Assembly: GCA_963725145.1 (NCBI GenBank)
Contig: CAVRXL010000008.1
Location: 62,001 to 126,000, forward strand
DNA length: 64,000 nucleotides
Direction of reading: 5' to 3'
Origin: DATAEE01 sp963725145
Lineage (GTDB): Bacteria > Acidobacteriota > Vicinamibacteria > Vicinamibacterales > 2-12-FULL-66-21
Below the pieces are notes generated by a model that saw nothing but the letters and a program-made list of their open reading frames with translations, ran no database searches and had not been told where the DNA came from. Of this stretch, positions 51,156-59,643 are shown one piece after another. Both the position numbers and the translations under genes were made by a program. Every line of letters begins with the position of its first letter. The stretch's first letter is position 1.

Positions 51156-52342
51156 CGATGCGGATCCTTCTGGCCACCGAGGGAATCGAAGAAGCGGGGG
51201 GCGTCGATACGTATCTGGCCTCGGTGGCCTGTGGCCTGGTCTCGCGCGGGCACGCGATCGCGGTGCTTCATCAGAACGCGCCCGCCCGCAAGGCGGGCGT
51301 CCCGTGGCCGTCGGTCGATCGATTCGGCCTCCGCGAGTTGGGAATGGGCCAGGCCTTCAGCGCGGCCGACGCGTGGCGGCCGGACCTCTGTTTTTCCCAC
51401 AACATGAGCGCGCTCGAGATCGAAACGGAGCTCGTGGACCGCTGGCCGGTCGTCAAGATGATGCACGGGTATCTCGGCACGTGCGTCAGCGGTCAGAAGT
51501 CGTTCGCTTTTCCCTGGCGCGAGCCGTGCGATCGCCGGTTCGGCGCCCAGTGTCTCGCGATGTATCTGCCGCGGCGCTGCGGCCGCCGGAGTCCCGCGGA
51601 GATGATGCGCGAATACAAGTGGGCGCGGGCTCAGCGCTCGCTCTTCGGCCGGTATGCAGCCGTTGTGGTCGCGAGCGAGCACATGCGGCGCGAGTTCGCC
51701 CGGAACGGCTTACCCGGCCGCGCGCTCCACGTCGTCCCGCTGTTCGCGCCATCGAGCGGAGGCTCCGCCGATCCCTTGCTGGGGCGCGCGGATCACATCC
51801 TCTTCCTGGGGCGCATGACGCCGCTCAAGGGTGGCGATCTCCTGATCGAGGCGGTCGCCGACGCGTCGAGACGGCTGGGACGCCGGCTGGCGCTGACGAT
51901 GGCAGGAGACGGGCCCGAGCGTGAGGCGTGGCAGGCGCGCGCCGGCCGTCTCGGCGTAGCCGCGGCGTTCCCGGGCTGGCTCGAGCCGGCGGCACGCGAC
52001 CAGGCCATCCGTCAGGCGTCGCTTCTCGCAGTGCCCAGCGTCTGGCCGGAGCCGTTCGGGTTGACCGGTCTGGAAGCGGCTGCGTGCGGCGTGCCGGCGG
52101 TCGCGTTCGACGTCGGCGGCATCCGCGAGTGGCTGACCGACGACGAAACCGGGCTGCTCGCACGTGGCGATCGGCCCGAGGCTTCCGCGCTGGCAGAGGT
52201 GATCGCGCGGGCGCTGTCGGACGCGAAAACCCTTGCGCGCCTCGGCGAAGGCGCGCGGCGTAAGGCCGCCGGGATGACGCTGGAGCGTCATGTCGATCGT
52301 CTGGAGCCCGTACTTCGTCAAGCACTAAGCACTAAGCCCTAG
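51152..52342 (+). CDS. GT4 glycosyltransferase
   Basis: 396 residues, ATGA overlap with the fusion gene. 'GIEEAGGVDTYLASVACGL' is the acceptor-side loop; 'LFLGRMTPLKGGDLLIEAVA' (in part) and 'PEPFGLTGLEAAACGVPAV' are the donor-side motifs. A four-cysteine cluster in the N-terminal half ('GTCVSG', 'EPCDRRFGAQCLAMYLPRRC') could bind a metal and is common in one GT4 subgroup. The last residues (ALSTKP) and stop are read from repeat array 6. Confidence 0.87.
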   Translation: MTMRILLATEGIEEAGGVDTYLASVACGLVSRGHAIAVLHQNAPARKAGVPWPSVDRFGLRELGMGQAFSAADAWRPDLCFSHNMSALEIETELVDRWPVVKMMHGYLGTCVSGQKSFAFPWREPCDRRFGAQCLAMYLPRRCGRRSPAEMMREYKWARAQRSLFGRYAAVVVASEHMRREFARNGLPGRALHVVPLFAPSSGGSADPLLGRADHILFLGRMTPLKGGDLLIEAVADASRRLGRRLALTMAGDGPEREAWQARAGRLGVAAAFPGWLEPAARDQAIRQASLLAVPSVWPEPFGLTGLEAAACGVPAVAFDVGGIREWLTDDETGLLARGDRPEASALAEVIARALSDAKTLARLGEGARRKAAGMTLERHVDRLEPVLRQALSTKP

Positions 52343-52411
52343 GCACTAGGCACTCGGAACTCAGAACTCAGAACTCAGAACTCAGAACTCAGAACTCAGA
52401 ACTCAGAACTG
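52321..52411. repeat. 7-base-period array 6 with drifting unit
   Basis: Thirteen heptamers in strict register: AGCACTA twice, AGCCCTA, GGCACTA, GGCACTC, GGAACTC, then AGAACTC six times and AGAACTG. The unit changes stepwise along the array. It ends 2 bases before the ATG of the next glycosyltransferase and begins inside the previous gene; it is the only real gap in the packed operon between 34,876 and 54,372. Confidence 0.92.
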
Positions 52412-52413
52412 AG

Positions 52414-54372
52414 ATGTCCCGCACCTGGCACATCGTCACCGGTGAGTACCCGCCGCAGCCGGGCGGCATCGCCGACTACACCGGCCGGCTCGTCGCGGCG
52501 CTCCGCGCGCGCGGCGAAGAGGTCCAGGTCTGGACGCCGCCCTTCGGACTGACGGGATTGCGCGCGATTGGCCGTGGCGTCGACGCGTCCCGCTCCTCGG
52601 GCGGGAGGCCGATTCTGCTGGTGCAATACGCGCCCAACGCATTCGGGATGCGCGGGGCCAACGTTCCGTTCTGCGCGTGGCTCCTGCTGCGCGCCTGGCG
52701 CCACGACGACGACATCCGGGTGATGTTTCACGAGCCCTTTTTCTATTTCGCCCGTCAGCCCCTCCGCCGCAACCTTCTGGCGCTCGTGCACCGCGTGATG
52801 GCGGCATTGCTGCTGGCAGCGAGCCGCATCGCGTACGTATCCACCAGTTCGTGGGAGAGCCTGTTGTCGCGCTACGCTCCCGCGCGGCGCGCGTTCGTTT
52901 GCCTGCCGATTCCGGCGACCGTACATCCTCCGGCCTCTGACCACAACGAGGCTCAAGCCTCGAACCACGAGGGCAAGCGGGCCCGGACGCTTGTCGTCGG
53001 GCACTTCGGCAGTTATCCGGACGATGTGGCCCTGGAGCTCGAGCGCGTGCTCGGCGCGATGCTTCGGGCGATGTCCGATGCGACGGTGCTCCTCATCGGC
53101 CGGAACAGCGAGCGATTCAAGCAGCGCTATTCCCTGACCTACCCTGAGCACGCGGGGCGAGTCGCGGCCACGGGCGAAATAGGGGCGAGCGAGGTCGCAC
53201 ACCGGCTGCGCGCCTGCGACTTCGTCGTGCAGCCGTATCCGGACGGTGCGACCACGCGCCGGACGTCCCTCATGGCATCGCTCGCCTGCGGCGTCCCGAC
53301 GGTCACGACGATCGGGGTCTGGTCCGAGCCGCTCTGGCGCGCCGCGCGCGAGGCGATCGAGCTCGCGCCTGCCGGCGACGTTGCCTCGATTGTCGATCGG
53401 TGTCAGAGGCTGGCGAACGACCCGGTGCGGCGAGGGGCGCTGGGCGTGGCGGGACGCGCGTTCTACGAGCGCAATTTCACCATCGAACGGACGCTCAGAA
53501 CTCTGTGCGGCGCCGACGATACCGATCCGTCTGTGCTGGTCGGCGTCCACGCCCACCCGGCGACCGGAGAGACCGCGCGCCGCCAGCGAGACGCGCTCGC
53601 CGCCATCGCCGCGTTGGATGGCGTACTCCGGGTCAACCTTCAGTTCGCGTCCCCGGATACACCGCCGATCGAAGTGGACGGCTTCGAGACGCAGCGCGTG
53701 CTCGAATCCGACTCGAATCAAGTCACCGGCCGCCTCGGTACCCGGAAACCGATCGCCTCGGAGATGTTCGACCTGCTGGCCCGCCGGGCCCTCGAGGAGG
53801 GCTGTGCCTATTTCGCGTACGTGAATTCCGACACCGTTCTTTCACAAGGCGCAGTGGAGCGGATCGGTGGCGGCGGAGCCGATGCGTACCTGCTGGCGCG
53901 CACGGATACAGGCAACGGTCGGCCTCCCGGGATTCTCCTGTCCGGCATGGACGGCTTTGCCATCAATGCCTTCTGGTGGGTTACCAACCGGTGGCGGTTC
54001 CGGCCGTATCCGGTCGGCGAGCCCGTCTGGGACTGTGTCTACTCCGCCAAACTGGCGTGCCATGGCCGTGCATCGATCGTGTACTCGCTCGGCGCGCTGA
54101 CGCACGAGCGCCACGAGACGGCCTGGGTGTCGAGCCCGTTCGCGCAATACGTGCAGTACCTCAGCGCGCTCGACGCTCCGTACTTTTCGCTGTGGTGTCG
54201 CTATTACGACCGACTGATGCAGGAGGTCGAGGCGGGCAAGGAGCTCGACGGTGCCGCCGCGATTGCGGCCGAAACGTTCGTCTGGCGTCCGTCTGGGTTC
54301 GCGCGGGCGGTACAGGCGAGCCGCCGGCTGAAGGGCTGGGTCCGATACGTCGCGAGAGAGTCGACTGCCTGA
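52414..54372 (+). CDS. Two-domain glycosyltransferase (GT4 plus unassigned C-terminal domain)
   Basis: 652 residues. N-terminal GT-B half: 'GEYPPQPGGIADYTGRLVAAL' (in part), 'VGHFGSYPDD', and 'PDGATTRRTSLMASLACGVP' in the donor site, where the usual EX7E glutamates are replaced. C-terminal domain (about 375-640): 'LVGVHAHPATGETARRQRDAL' (in part), 'YFAYVNSDTVLSQGAVERI' with a possible NSDT metal site and 'SGMDGFAINAFWW'; it looks like a divergent GT-A transferase. A palindrome-derived segment (SDHNEAQASNHEGK) sits near residue 180. Activity of either half is uncertain. Confidence 0.7.
   Translation: MSRTWHIVTGEYPPQPGGIADYTGRLVAALRARGEEVQVWTPPFGLTGLRAIGRGVDASRSSGGRPILLVQYAPNAFGMRGANVPFCAWLLLRAWRHDDDIRVMFHEPFFYFARQPLRRNLLALVHRVMAALLLAASRIAYVSTSSWESLLSRYAPARRAFVCLPIPATVHPPASDHNEAQASNHEGKRARTLVVGHFGSYPDDVALELERVLGAMLRAMSDATVLLIGRNSERFKQRYSLTYPEHAGRVAATGEIGASEVAHRLRACDFVVQPYPDGATTRRTSLMASLACGVPTVTTIGVWSEPLWRAAREAIELAPAGDVASIVDRCQRLANDPVRRGALGVAGRAFYERNFTIERTLRTLCGADDTDPSVLVGVHAHPATGETARRQRDALAAIAALDGVLRVNLQFASPDTPPIEVDGFETQRVLESDSNQVTGRLGTRKPIASEMFDLLARRALEEGCAYFAYVNSDTVLSQGAVERIGGGGADAYLLARTDTGNGRPPGILLSGMDGFAINAFWWVTNRWRFRPYPVGEPVWDCVYSAKLACHGRASIVYSLGALTHERHETAWVSSPFAQYVQYLSALDAPYFSLWCRYYDRLMQEVEAGKELDGAAAIAAETFVWRPSGFARAVQASRRLKGWVRYVARESTA
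52947..52962. repeat. CGAGGCT/AGCCTCG palindrome in coding sequence
   Basis: A 7-bp stem with a CA loop, embedded in a low-complexity hydrophilic insertion (SDHNEAQASNHEG) of the two-domain glycosyltransferase, between the acceptor and donor lobes. Confidence 0.55.
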
Positions 54373-54391
54373 TGGCGTCGACGAAAAACGA

Positions 54392-56623
54392 GTGATGCGC
54401 ATCCTGCTGGTCGGCGATTTTCCGGACGATCCGACGCTGGGATCGTCGAAGGTGCCGCACGAGCTGCGACAGGCGTTCACGCGCCTCGGTCACCACTGCG
54501 ACGCGTTGTTCGCGAACGACCTGGGCGCCAGGCCGCGGCAGCGTCATGCTCGCGACCTGCTCGGGCCATCGCTGGCCGCGCGCGCAATCGCGCGCGCGTT
54601 CGAGGCGCGGGGTCCGTACGATGTCGTCGACGTCGCCGGGGCCGAAGGGGCCGCCTTCCGCTCGCTACGCAAGAGCGGGATTACCCGTGGTGCCGCGCTC
54701 GTCAGCCGCTCGAACGGCCTGGAGCACCTCAACTACGAACGCCTCCTCGAGGACGCGCGCGCCGGCCTCGGATCGAAGCCGTGGCCCCGGCGCGTCTGGT
54801 ATCCGGCGGTCAGGCTTCGGCAGGTCCGTCGCGCGATCGCCGAGTGCGATCGCCTCATCCTCATCAACGATCAGGATCGCTCGTACGTAGCCGCGCGCGG
54901 ATGGAAGGCGCCGGACGCGATCGACGTCATCGGCCACGGCCTCCCCGAGCGATTCCTCGAGGCGCCTCCGCCAGATGCGCCGCGCGGGGCGGGCGTGCTC
55001 TTCTGCGGGTCGTGGGATCCGGTGAAGGGCGGACCGTACCTCGCGGCGGCGTGGCGTGTGCTCGCGGCGGACGGTGGCGCACCGCCGCTGACGATTCTCG
55101 GCGGCGGCCGGCCGGCAGAGCTCATCCTCGAGGCCTTCGCCCCTTCCTGCCGCCACGCGGTCACCGTCCTCGATCGCGCCGCGGAAGACGAAGTCCTGCG
55201 TCAGTACGGCAGGCACGATGTGCTCGTCATGTGCTCGACTTACGAGGGATACGGCCTCGTCGTGCCCGAGGCGATGAGCCAGCGTCTGCCGATCGTCGCG
55301 ACGCCGGTCGGTGTGGTGCCCGCGCTCGTGCGCGACGGCGAGACCGGGTTGATCGTCCCGCCGCGGGATCCGAACGCCATTGCCCGGGCGGTGCGCCGCC
55401 TCGTCGACGATGCATCCGCGCGGGCTCGTCTTTCAGACGCGGCGCTCCGGGCCGTTGGCGCGCTCTCCTGGTCCGCGACCGCGCGACGCACGCTCGACGC
55501 CTACGAGCGCGCCCGCCTTCGCGGCTCGACCTCCGGCAGCCGCTTCCGCCTTCGCGCCAGCGCTTCGGCGGGACAAGTCGGCGAGGCAGGCCCCGTACCC
55601 CGTGTCCACGAGCGCAGTCACACGAGCGCACAGGCAGAGCGCAGGACGTCTCGTCCATTGTCGGTCGGCATCACGACTCGCAACCGGCCGCAGTCGCTGA
55701 ATGCGTGTATCGCGTCGCTCGCGCTGGCCGCAGATCTGATCGAAGACGTCACAGTCTTTGACGACGCCTCCGAGCCCGCGGCTGCCGTGACCGTTCCGGC
55801 CGTGCTCGCGGGACGCGTCACGATTCTGCGAGATGCCACGGCGCCCGGGTACATCGTCGGCCGCAACCGCCTCATCCAGCGCGCGTCGGCTACTTTCGTC
55901 CTCCTGCTCGACGACGACACGCGGATCCTGACTCGTGAAAGCATCGCCGAGGCGCTCGACGTCATGCGGCATGACGCCTCGATCGCCGCGGTCGGATTCG
56001 CACAGGCGGAGGCCGACGGACGGCCGTGGCCGGCGGCCTTGCAACCTGCCGCCGCCGCCTACCCGTGCTTCGTGCCGTCGTTCATCGGTTTCGCGCACCT
56101 GCTCCGCCGCGACACCTCGCTCGCCATCGGCGGATATCGCGACACCCTTCGTTTCTACGGCGAGGAGAAGGAATTCTGCCTGCGTCTGCTCGACTCGGGA
56201 TATCGCGTCGCGTACCTTCCTGGCGCGCGCGTGGGCCATCTGCCGGATCCCGCGGGGCGGGACCAGACGCGCCGGCTGCGGTACGTGATCCGCAACGACT
56301 GTCTCAGCGCGCTGTACAACGAGCCGCTGACCCGGCTGCTGTGGCTGGTCCCGGCGCGGCTCGTGCTGTACTTCCGGATGCGTCGCGCGGAGAAGATCGC
56401 GGACCGGGACGGGGTGTTCTGGATTCTGCGCGAGCTGGCGAATCAGCTCGGCGACGTGCGGCGCCACCGCCGCCCCGTCAAGCGCTCGACGATTCGCCGC
56501 TGGCGCGCCCTCCGAGCGTCGCCGCCACCGCTCGCTGACTTCAAATCCCAGATGCCGGCTGGCGTCGCTCATCGCTTCGAGCGGACGAGTGCAGGAGAAG
56601 CGTGGCGCGCCCCCGGCTGCTGA
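54392..56623 (+). CDS. Bifunctional GT4-GT2 glycosyltransferase
   Basis: 743 residues (GTG 54,392, or the ATG one codon later). GT4 part (about 1-375): 'LVGDFPDDPTLGSSKVPHEL' at the start, 'VLFCGSWDPVKGGPYLAAAW' (in part), and 'YEGYGLVVPEAMSQRLPIV' (EX7E). Linker (about 375-430), rich in Ser/Arg/Ala and partly repeat-derived. GT2 part (about 430-700): 'LSVGITTRNRPQSLNACIASL' (in part), 'ATFVLLLDDDTRIL' (DDD), 'FYGEEKEFCLRLLDSGYRV' (catalytic E/D). Two sequential transfers by one protein are inferred. The final basic tail overlaps the next gene by 22 bases. Confidence 0.87.
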   Translation: MMRILLVGDFPDDPTLGSSKVPHELRQAFTRLGHHCDALFANDLGARPRQRHARDLLGPSLAARAIARAFEARGPYDVVDVAGAEGAAFRSLRKSGITRGAALVSRSNGLEHLNYERLLEDARAGLGSKPWPRRVWYPAVRLRQVRRAIAECDRLILINDQDRSYVAARGWKAPDAIDVIGHGLPERFLEAPPPDAPRGAGVLFCGSWDPVKGGPYLAAAWRVLAADGGAPPLTILGGGRPAELILEAFAPSCRHAVTVLDRAAEDEVLRQYGRHDVLVMCSTYEGYGLVVPEAMSQRLPIVATPVGVVPALVRDGETGLIVPPRDPNAIARAVRRLVDDASARARLSDAALRAVGALSWSATARRTLDAYERARLRGSTSGSRFRLRASASAGQVGEAGPVPRVHERSHTSAQAERRTSRPLSVGITTRNRPQSLNACIASLALAADLIEDVTVFDDASEPAAAVTVPAVLAGRVTILRDATAPGYIVGRNRLIQRASATFVLLLDDDTRILTRESIAEALDVMRHDASIAAVGFAQAEADGRPWPAALQPAAAAYPCFVPSFIGFAHLLRRDTSLAIGGYRDTLRFYGEEKEFCLRLLDSGYRVAYLPGARVGHLPDPAGRDQTRRLRYVIRNDCLSALYNEPLTRLLWLVPARLVLYFRMRRAEKIADRDGVFWILRELANQLGDVRRHRRPVKRSTIRRWRALRASPPPLADFKSQMPAGVAHRFERTSAGEAWRAPGC
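55541..55590 (+). repeat. Repeat-like interdomain linker DNA
   Basis: The linker of the GT4-GT2 protein contains CGCTTCGGCGGGACAAG and GGCGAGGCAGG, words typical of dispersed 'gctacggcgggacaag' repeats in environmental genomes. It is in frame, translated as SASAGQVGEAG. Confidence 0.5.
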
Positions 56624-57753
56624 CGATTGCCCACTCGTATGTCGTCGGGCTCAACCGCCGTCTCGCCGATGAGATGGCGCGAGGCGGCGCGTGGGAAGTG
56701 GTCGCCGCCGCGCCCAGATCGTATGCCGGCGATCACGGCCCGATTGCGCTCGAGCAAACGAATGAGGGCTGCCGCGTGGTCCCCGTCGACGTGCGGCGCT
56801 CTCGGTGGCCGCACGTCATGAGCTATGGTCCCGAGCTTCGGGAGCTGCTCGCCGAACGCTGGGACGTCGTCCACTGCTGGGAAGAGCCATACGTCCTGGC
56901 CGCCGCTCAGATCGCGCGTTGGGCCCCCAGCTCCGCCGCGCTCGTCTTCGCGACGTTCCAGAACATCCCGAAACGCTATCCGTTACCGCTCCGCTGGTTC
57001 GAAGGTCTGTCGATGCATCGGGCGAACGGATGGATCGCGTTCGGCTCCACGGTCCAGGCGGCGCTCGAGGCGAGACCGGGTTACGCCGGGCGGCCGCACC
57101 GCGTGATTCCGCCGGGAGTGGACTTGGACGCCTTCCGTCCCGATGCGGCGGCGCGGGGCTCGATTCGGGACGCGCTCGGGTGGCCTGCCGACGACGGCAT
57201 CCCGGTCGTGGGGTACCTCGGCCGGTTCGTTCCGGAGAAAGGGCTGAGACTTCTGACTGCCGCGCTCGACTGCGTGCGCCGGCCCTGGCGTGCGCTCCTC
57301 GTGGGGGGCGGGCCGCTCGAACAGGAGCTGCGAGCGTGGGCGACCCGACATGGCGACCGCGTGCGGATCGCCAGCGGTGTGCGGCACGCCGACGTGCCGG
57401 CGCATCTCAATGCCATGGATCTGCTCTGCGCGCCGAGCCAGACGACCCCGCGCTGGCGCGAGCAGTTCGGACGGATGCTCGTGGAAGCGTTCGCGTGCGG
57501 CGTGCCGGTCCTTGCGAGCGACAGCGGCGAGATACCGCACGTGGTCGACGGCTGCGGCATCCTGTTGCCCGAGACCGACGTCTCCGCCTGGTCGTCGGCG
57601 ATCGGTGCGCTGCTGGAAGACCCTTCGCGCCGCGCGGGATTGTCGGATGTGGGGCGCGCCCGCGCGGAACGCTACGCGTGGCCGCGGATCGCGGCCGAGC
57701 ACCTCGTCTTTTTTGAAGGGCTGAGAAACGGTGACCTGGCGCAGCCTGCGTAA
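56602..57753 (+). CDS. GT4 glycosyltransferase
   Basis: 383 residues from GTG. 'IAHSYVVGLNRRLADEMARG' replaces the usual glycine-rich acceptor loop. 'VGYLGRFVPEKGLRLLTAAL' (in part) and 'REQFGRMLVEAFACGVPVLA' are the donor-side motifs. 'PPGVDLDAFRPD' precedes the C-terminal lobe. Short overlaps on both sides keep it in the operon. Confidence 0.87.
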   Translation: MARPRLLTIAHSYVVGLNRRLADEMARGGAWEVVAAAPRSYAGDHGPIALEQTNEGCRVVPVDVRRSRWPHVMSYGPELRELLAERWDVVHCWEEPYVLAAAQIARWAPSSAALVFATFQNIPKRYPLPLRWFEGLSMHRANGWIAFGSTVQAALEARPGYAGRPHRVIPPGVDLDAFRPDAAARGSIRDALGWPADDGIPVVGYLGRFVPEKGLRLLTAALDCVRRPWRALLVGGGPLEQELRAWATRHGDRVRIASGVRHADVPAHLNAMDLLCAPSQTTPRWREQFGRMLVEAFACGVPVLASDSGEIPHVVDGCGILLPETDVSAWSSAIGALLEDPSRRAGLSDVGRARAERYAWPRIAAEHLVFFEGLRNGDLAQPA

Positions 57754-58390
57754 ACGGGCGCGGATCGCGGCAGCGTGCGTCGCCGGCGGGTTCCCTGACT
57801 ACCAGCTCGCGCGAGAGGCCATCGTCCGGCATCGGGCGCTTCAACGCTCGTTCGAGCTGATGACGCTCGCAAGCCGCGTCCGCCGGCTGCGACCGCGAGT
57901 CATTCTCGAGATCGGGACCCACTGCGGCGGCACGTTGTTCTGCTGGTCCAAGCTCGCCGCTCCTGACGCCGTGCTCATCAGCGTGGATTTGCCGATGGCG
58001 TCCCGCGAATGCGATGAGACCGGGGGCGAGGCGGCGTTCCAGCGGTTTCTCTCGCCGAACCAGCGGCTCCTTTGTGTCCGGAAAGATTCCGGCGCCCCGG
58101 AGACGCTCGCCGAAGTCCGCGGGCACCTGAAGGGGCGCCCGATCGACTTCCTTTTCATCGACGGCGACCATCGGTACGCCGCCGTGCGCACCGACTACGA
58201 GCGGTACGGAGCGCTGGTCGGCCGGGGCGGGCTGATTGCGTTCCACGACATCGTTTCCGATCGGAGCCGTCCGAGCTCGGAGGTCCATCGACTCTGGGCG
58301 GAGCTCGGGGACGCCGCACGGACCGAGTCCATTCTGGACGTGGACAGTCGAGACGGTTCCGGCATGGGGATCGGGCTGATCTGGGTATGA
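57731..58390 (+). CDS. CmcI/cephalosporin-hydroxylase-type methyltransferase
   Basis: 219 residues from GTG, overlapping the previous gene by 23 bases. 'ILEIGTHCGGTLFCWSKLA' is the SAM loop, and 'IDFLFIDGDHRYAAVRTDYE' with 'GGLIAFHDI' is the Asp/His metal site of the Methyltransf_24/CmcI family, which use Mg2+ and SAM for O-methylation (the name cephalosporin hydroxylase is historical). In glycan clusters members methylate sugar hydroxyls such as rhamnose. Confidence 0.86.
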   Translation: MTWRSLRKRARIAAACVAGGFPDYQLAREAIVRHRALQRSFELMTLASRVRRLRPRVILEIGTHCGGTLFCWSKLAAPDAVLISVDLPMASRECDETGGEAAFQRFLSPNQRLLCVRKDSGAPETLAEVRGHLKGRPIDFLFIDGDHRYAAVRTDYERYGALVGRGGLIAFHDIVSDRSRPSSEVHRLWAELGDAARTESILDVDSRDGSGMGIGLIWV

Positions 58391-59640
58391 CCGGTCAGAC
58401 CCTTCGCGTCGGTGTGGTGTGCGATCTCGCAGAAGAGCAGTGGCCGAGCATGGACCTCGTCGCCGAGATGCTCGTCGAGCGCCTCGGCCGGCAGGGGCGC
58501 GACGTCGAGGCGGTCCGGCTTCAGGCGCCGTTCCGCCGTCGGGCGACTGCGGTGCCGCTTGCCGGACGCGCGCAGGCCGCCTTCACGCTCGATCGGTTTA
58601 CGAACAGGCTGCTCGACTATCCGCGGTGGCTCCGCGAGACGCGCGACAACATTGACGTTTTTCACGTCGTCGACCACAGCTACGCCCATCTGGTGCGCGA
58701 GCTTCCGCCGGAGCGGACCGTCGTCACCTGCCACGACGTCGATACGTTTCGCAGCGTGCTCCACCCATCGGTCGAGCGGCGCTCCGCGGCGTTCCGCGCG
58801 ATGACGCGGCGGATTCTCGACGGCTTTCGGCGCGCGGCGCGGGTGACGTGCGACAGCGTGGCCACGCGCGATGCGATCCTCGCGCACGGCCTGGCCGACG
58901 GCGATCGGCTGGCCGTCGTGCCGAACGGCGTGCATCCCGATTTCTCGCCCCTGCCCGACGACCAGGCGGCGGCAGTCGTCTCAGCGGGACTCGGTCCACC
59001 CGACGCCGAGACGATCGACCTGCTCCACGTCGGCAGCACCATCCCGCGCAAGAACATCGGGTTACTGCTGCACGTCGTGGCAGGAGTGCGCAGCCGGCAG
59101 CCCGTGCGCCTCATTCGCGTAGGCGGCCCTTTGACGCCGGGTCAGCGCGCGCTTGCTGTGAGGCTCGGGATCCAGGATGCCATCGTCGAGGTTCCCTTCC
59201 AGCCGCGTCCGGTCCTGGCCGAGCTGTACCGGCGCGCGCGGCTCGTTCTGCTGCCGTCGCTCCGCGAGGGGTTCGGCCTGCCGATCGTCGAGGCGATGGC
59301 CTGCGGCGCCGTCGTCGTGGCGAGCGACCTGCCAGTGCTCCGCGAGTCGGGGGGGCATGCCGCGACGTATTGCGCCCATGGCAACGACCACGAATGGGTG
59401 GACGCGGTGATGGTGCTCGCGGCCGAGAAAGCGCGGGCGCCGGAGACGTGGGCGGAGCGGCAAACAGCCGGGCTCGCGCAGGCGGCCGGCTTTACATGGG
59501 ATGCGTACGCTCAGCGGATGATAGATATCTACGAACAGCTCGTCACGCCAGGGCGCGCACAGCGCGCCCGCGAGGGAGCGGCGCGGGGCATGGGGCCCCC
59601 GCAAGCGACCGAGCCGGGGTCCGGGGCAGAGCCCCGGTAA
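58387..59640 (+). CDS. GT4 glycosyltransferase with repeat-derived C-terminal tail
   Basis: 417 residues. 'HVGSTIPRKNIGLLLHVVAG' (in part) and 'REGFGLPIVEAMACGAVVVA' are the donor motifs; 'CHDVDTFRSVLHPS' and 'CDSVATRDAILAHG' lie in the acceptor half. The enzyme proper should end around 'DIYEQLV' (about residue 384); the last 29 residues and the stop are almost all read from the 87-bp dispersed repeat and are rich in Arg, Gly and Pro. The tail seems to be a recent addition. ATGA overlap upstream. Confidence 0.86.
   Translation: MTGQTLRVGVVCDLAEEQWPSMDLVAEMLVERLGRQGRDVEAVRLQAPFRRRATAVPLAGRAQAAFTLDRFTNRLLDYPRWLRETRDNIDVFHVVDHSYAHLVRELPPERTVVTCHDVDTFRSVLHPSVERRSAAFRAMTRRILDGFRRAARVTCDSVATRDAILAHGLADGDRLAVVPNGVHPDFSPLPDDQAAAVVSAGLGPPDAETIDLLHVGSTIPRKNIGLLLHVVAGVRSRQPVRLIRVGGPLTPGQRALAVRLGIQDAIVEVPFQPRPVLAELYRRARLVLLPSLREGFGLPIVEAMACGAVVVASDLPVLRESGGHAATYCAHGNDHEWVDAVMVLAAEKARAPETWAERQTAGLAQAAGFTWDAYAQRMIDIYEQLVTPGRAQRAREGAARGMGPPQATEPGSGAEPR
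59552..59638. repeat. 87-bp dispersed repeat, copy 2, in coding sequence
   Basis: Reverse complement of 21,617-21,703 with 3 differences. Here it makes the C-terminal tail of the glycosyltransferase, and the stop codon TAA forms at its right border. Confidence 0.9.
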
Positions 59641-59643
59641 AGG

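Noticed and set aside
52321..52411. CRISPR array
   Set aside because: Units are 7 bases with no spacers, and no cas genes are present.
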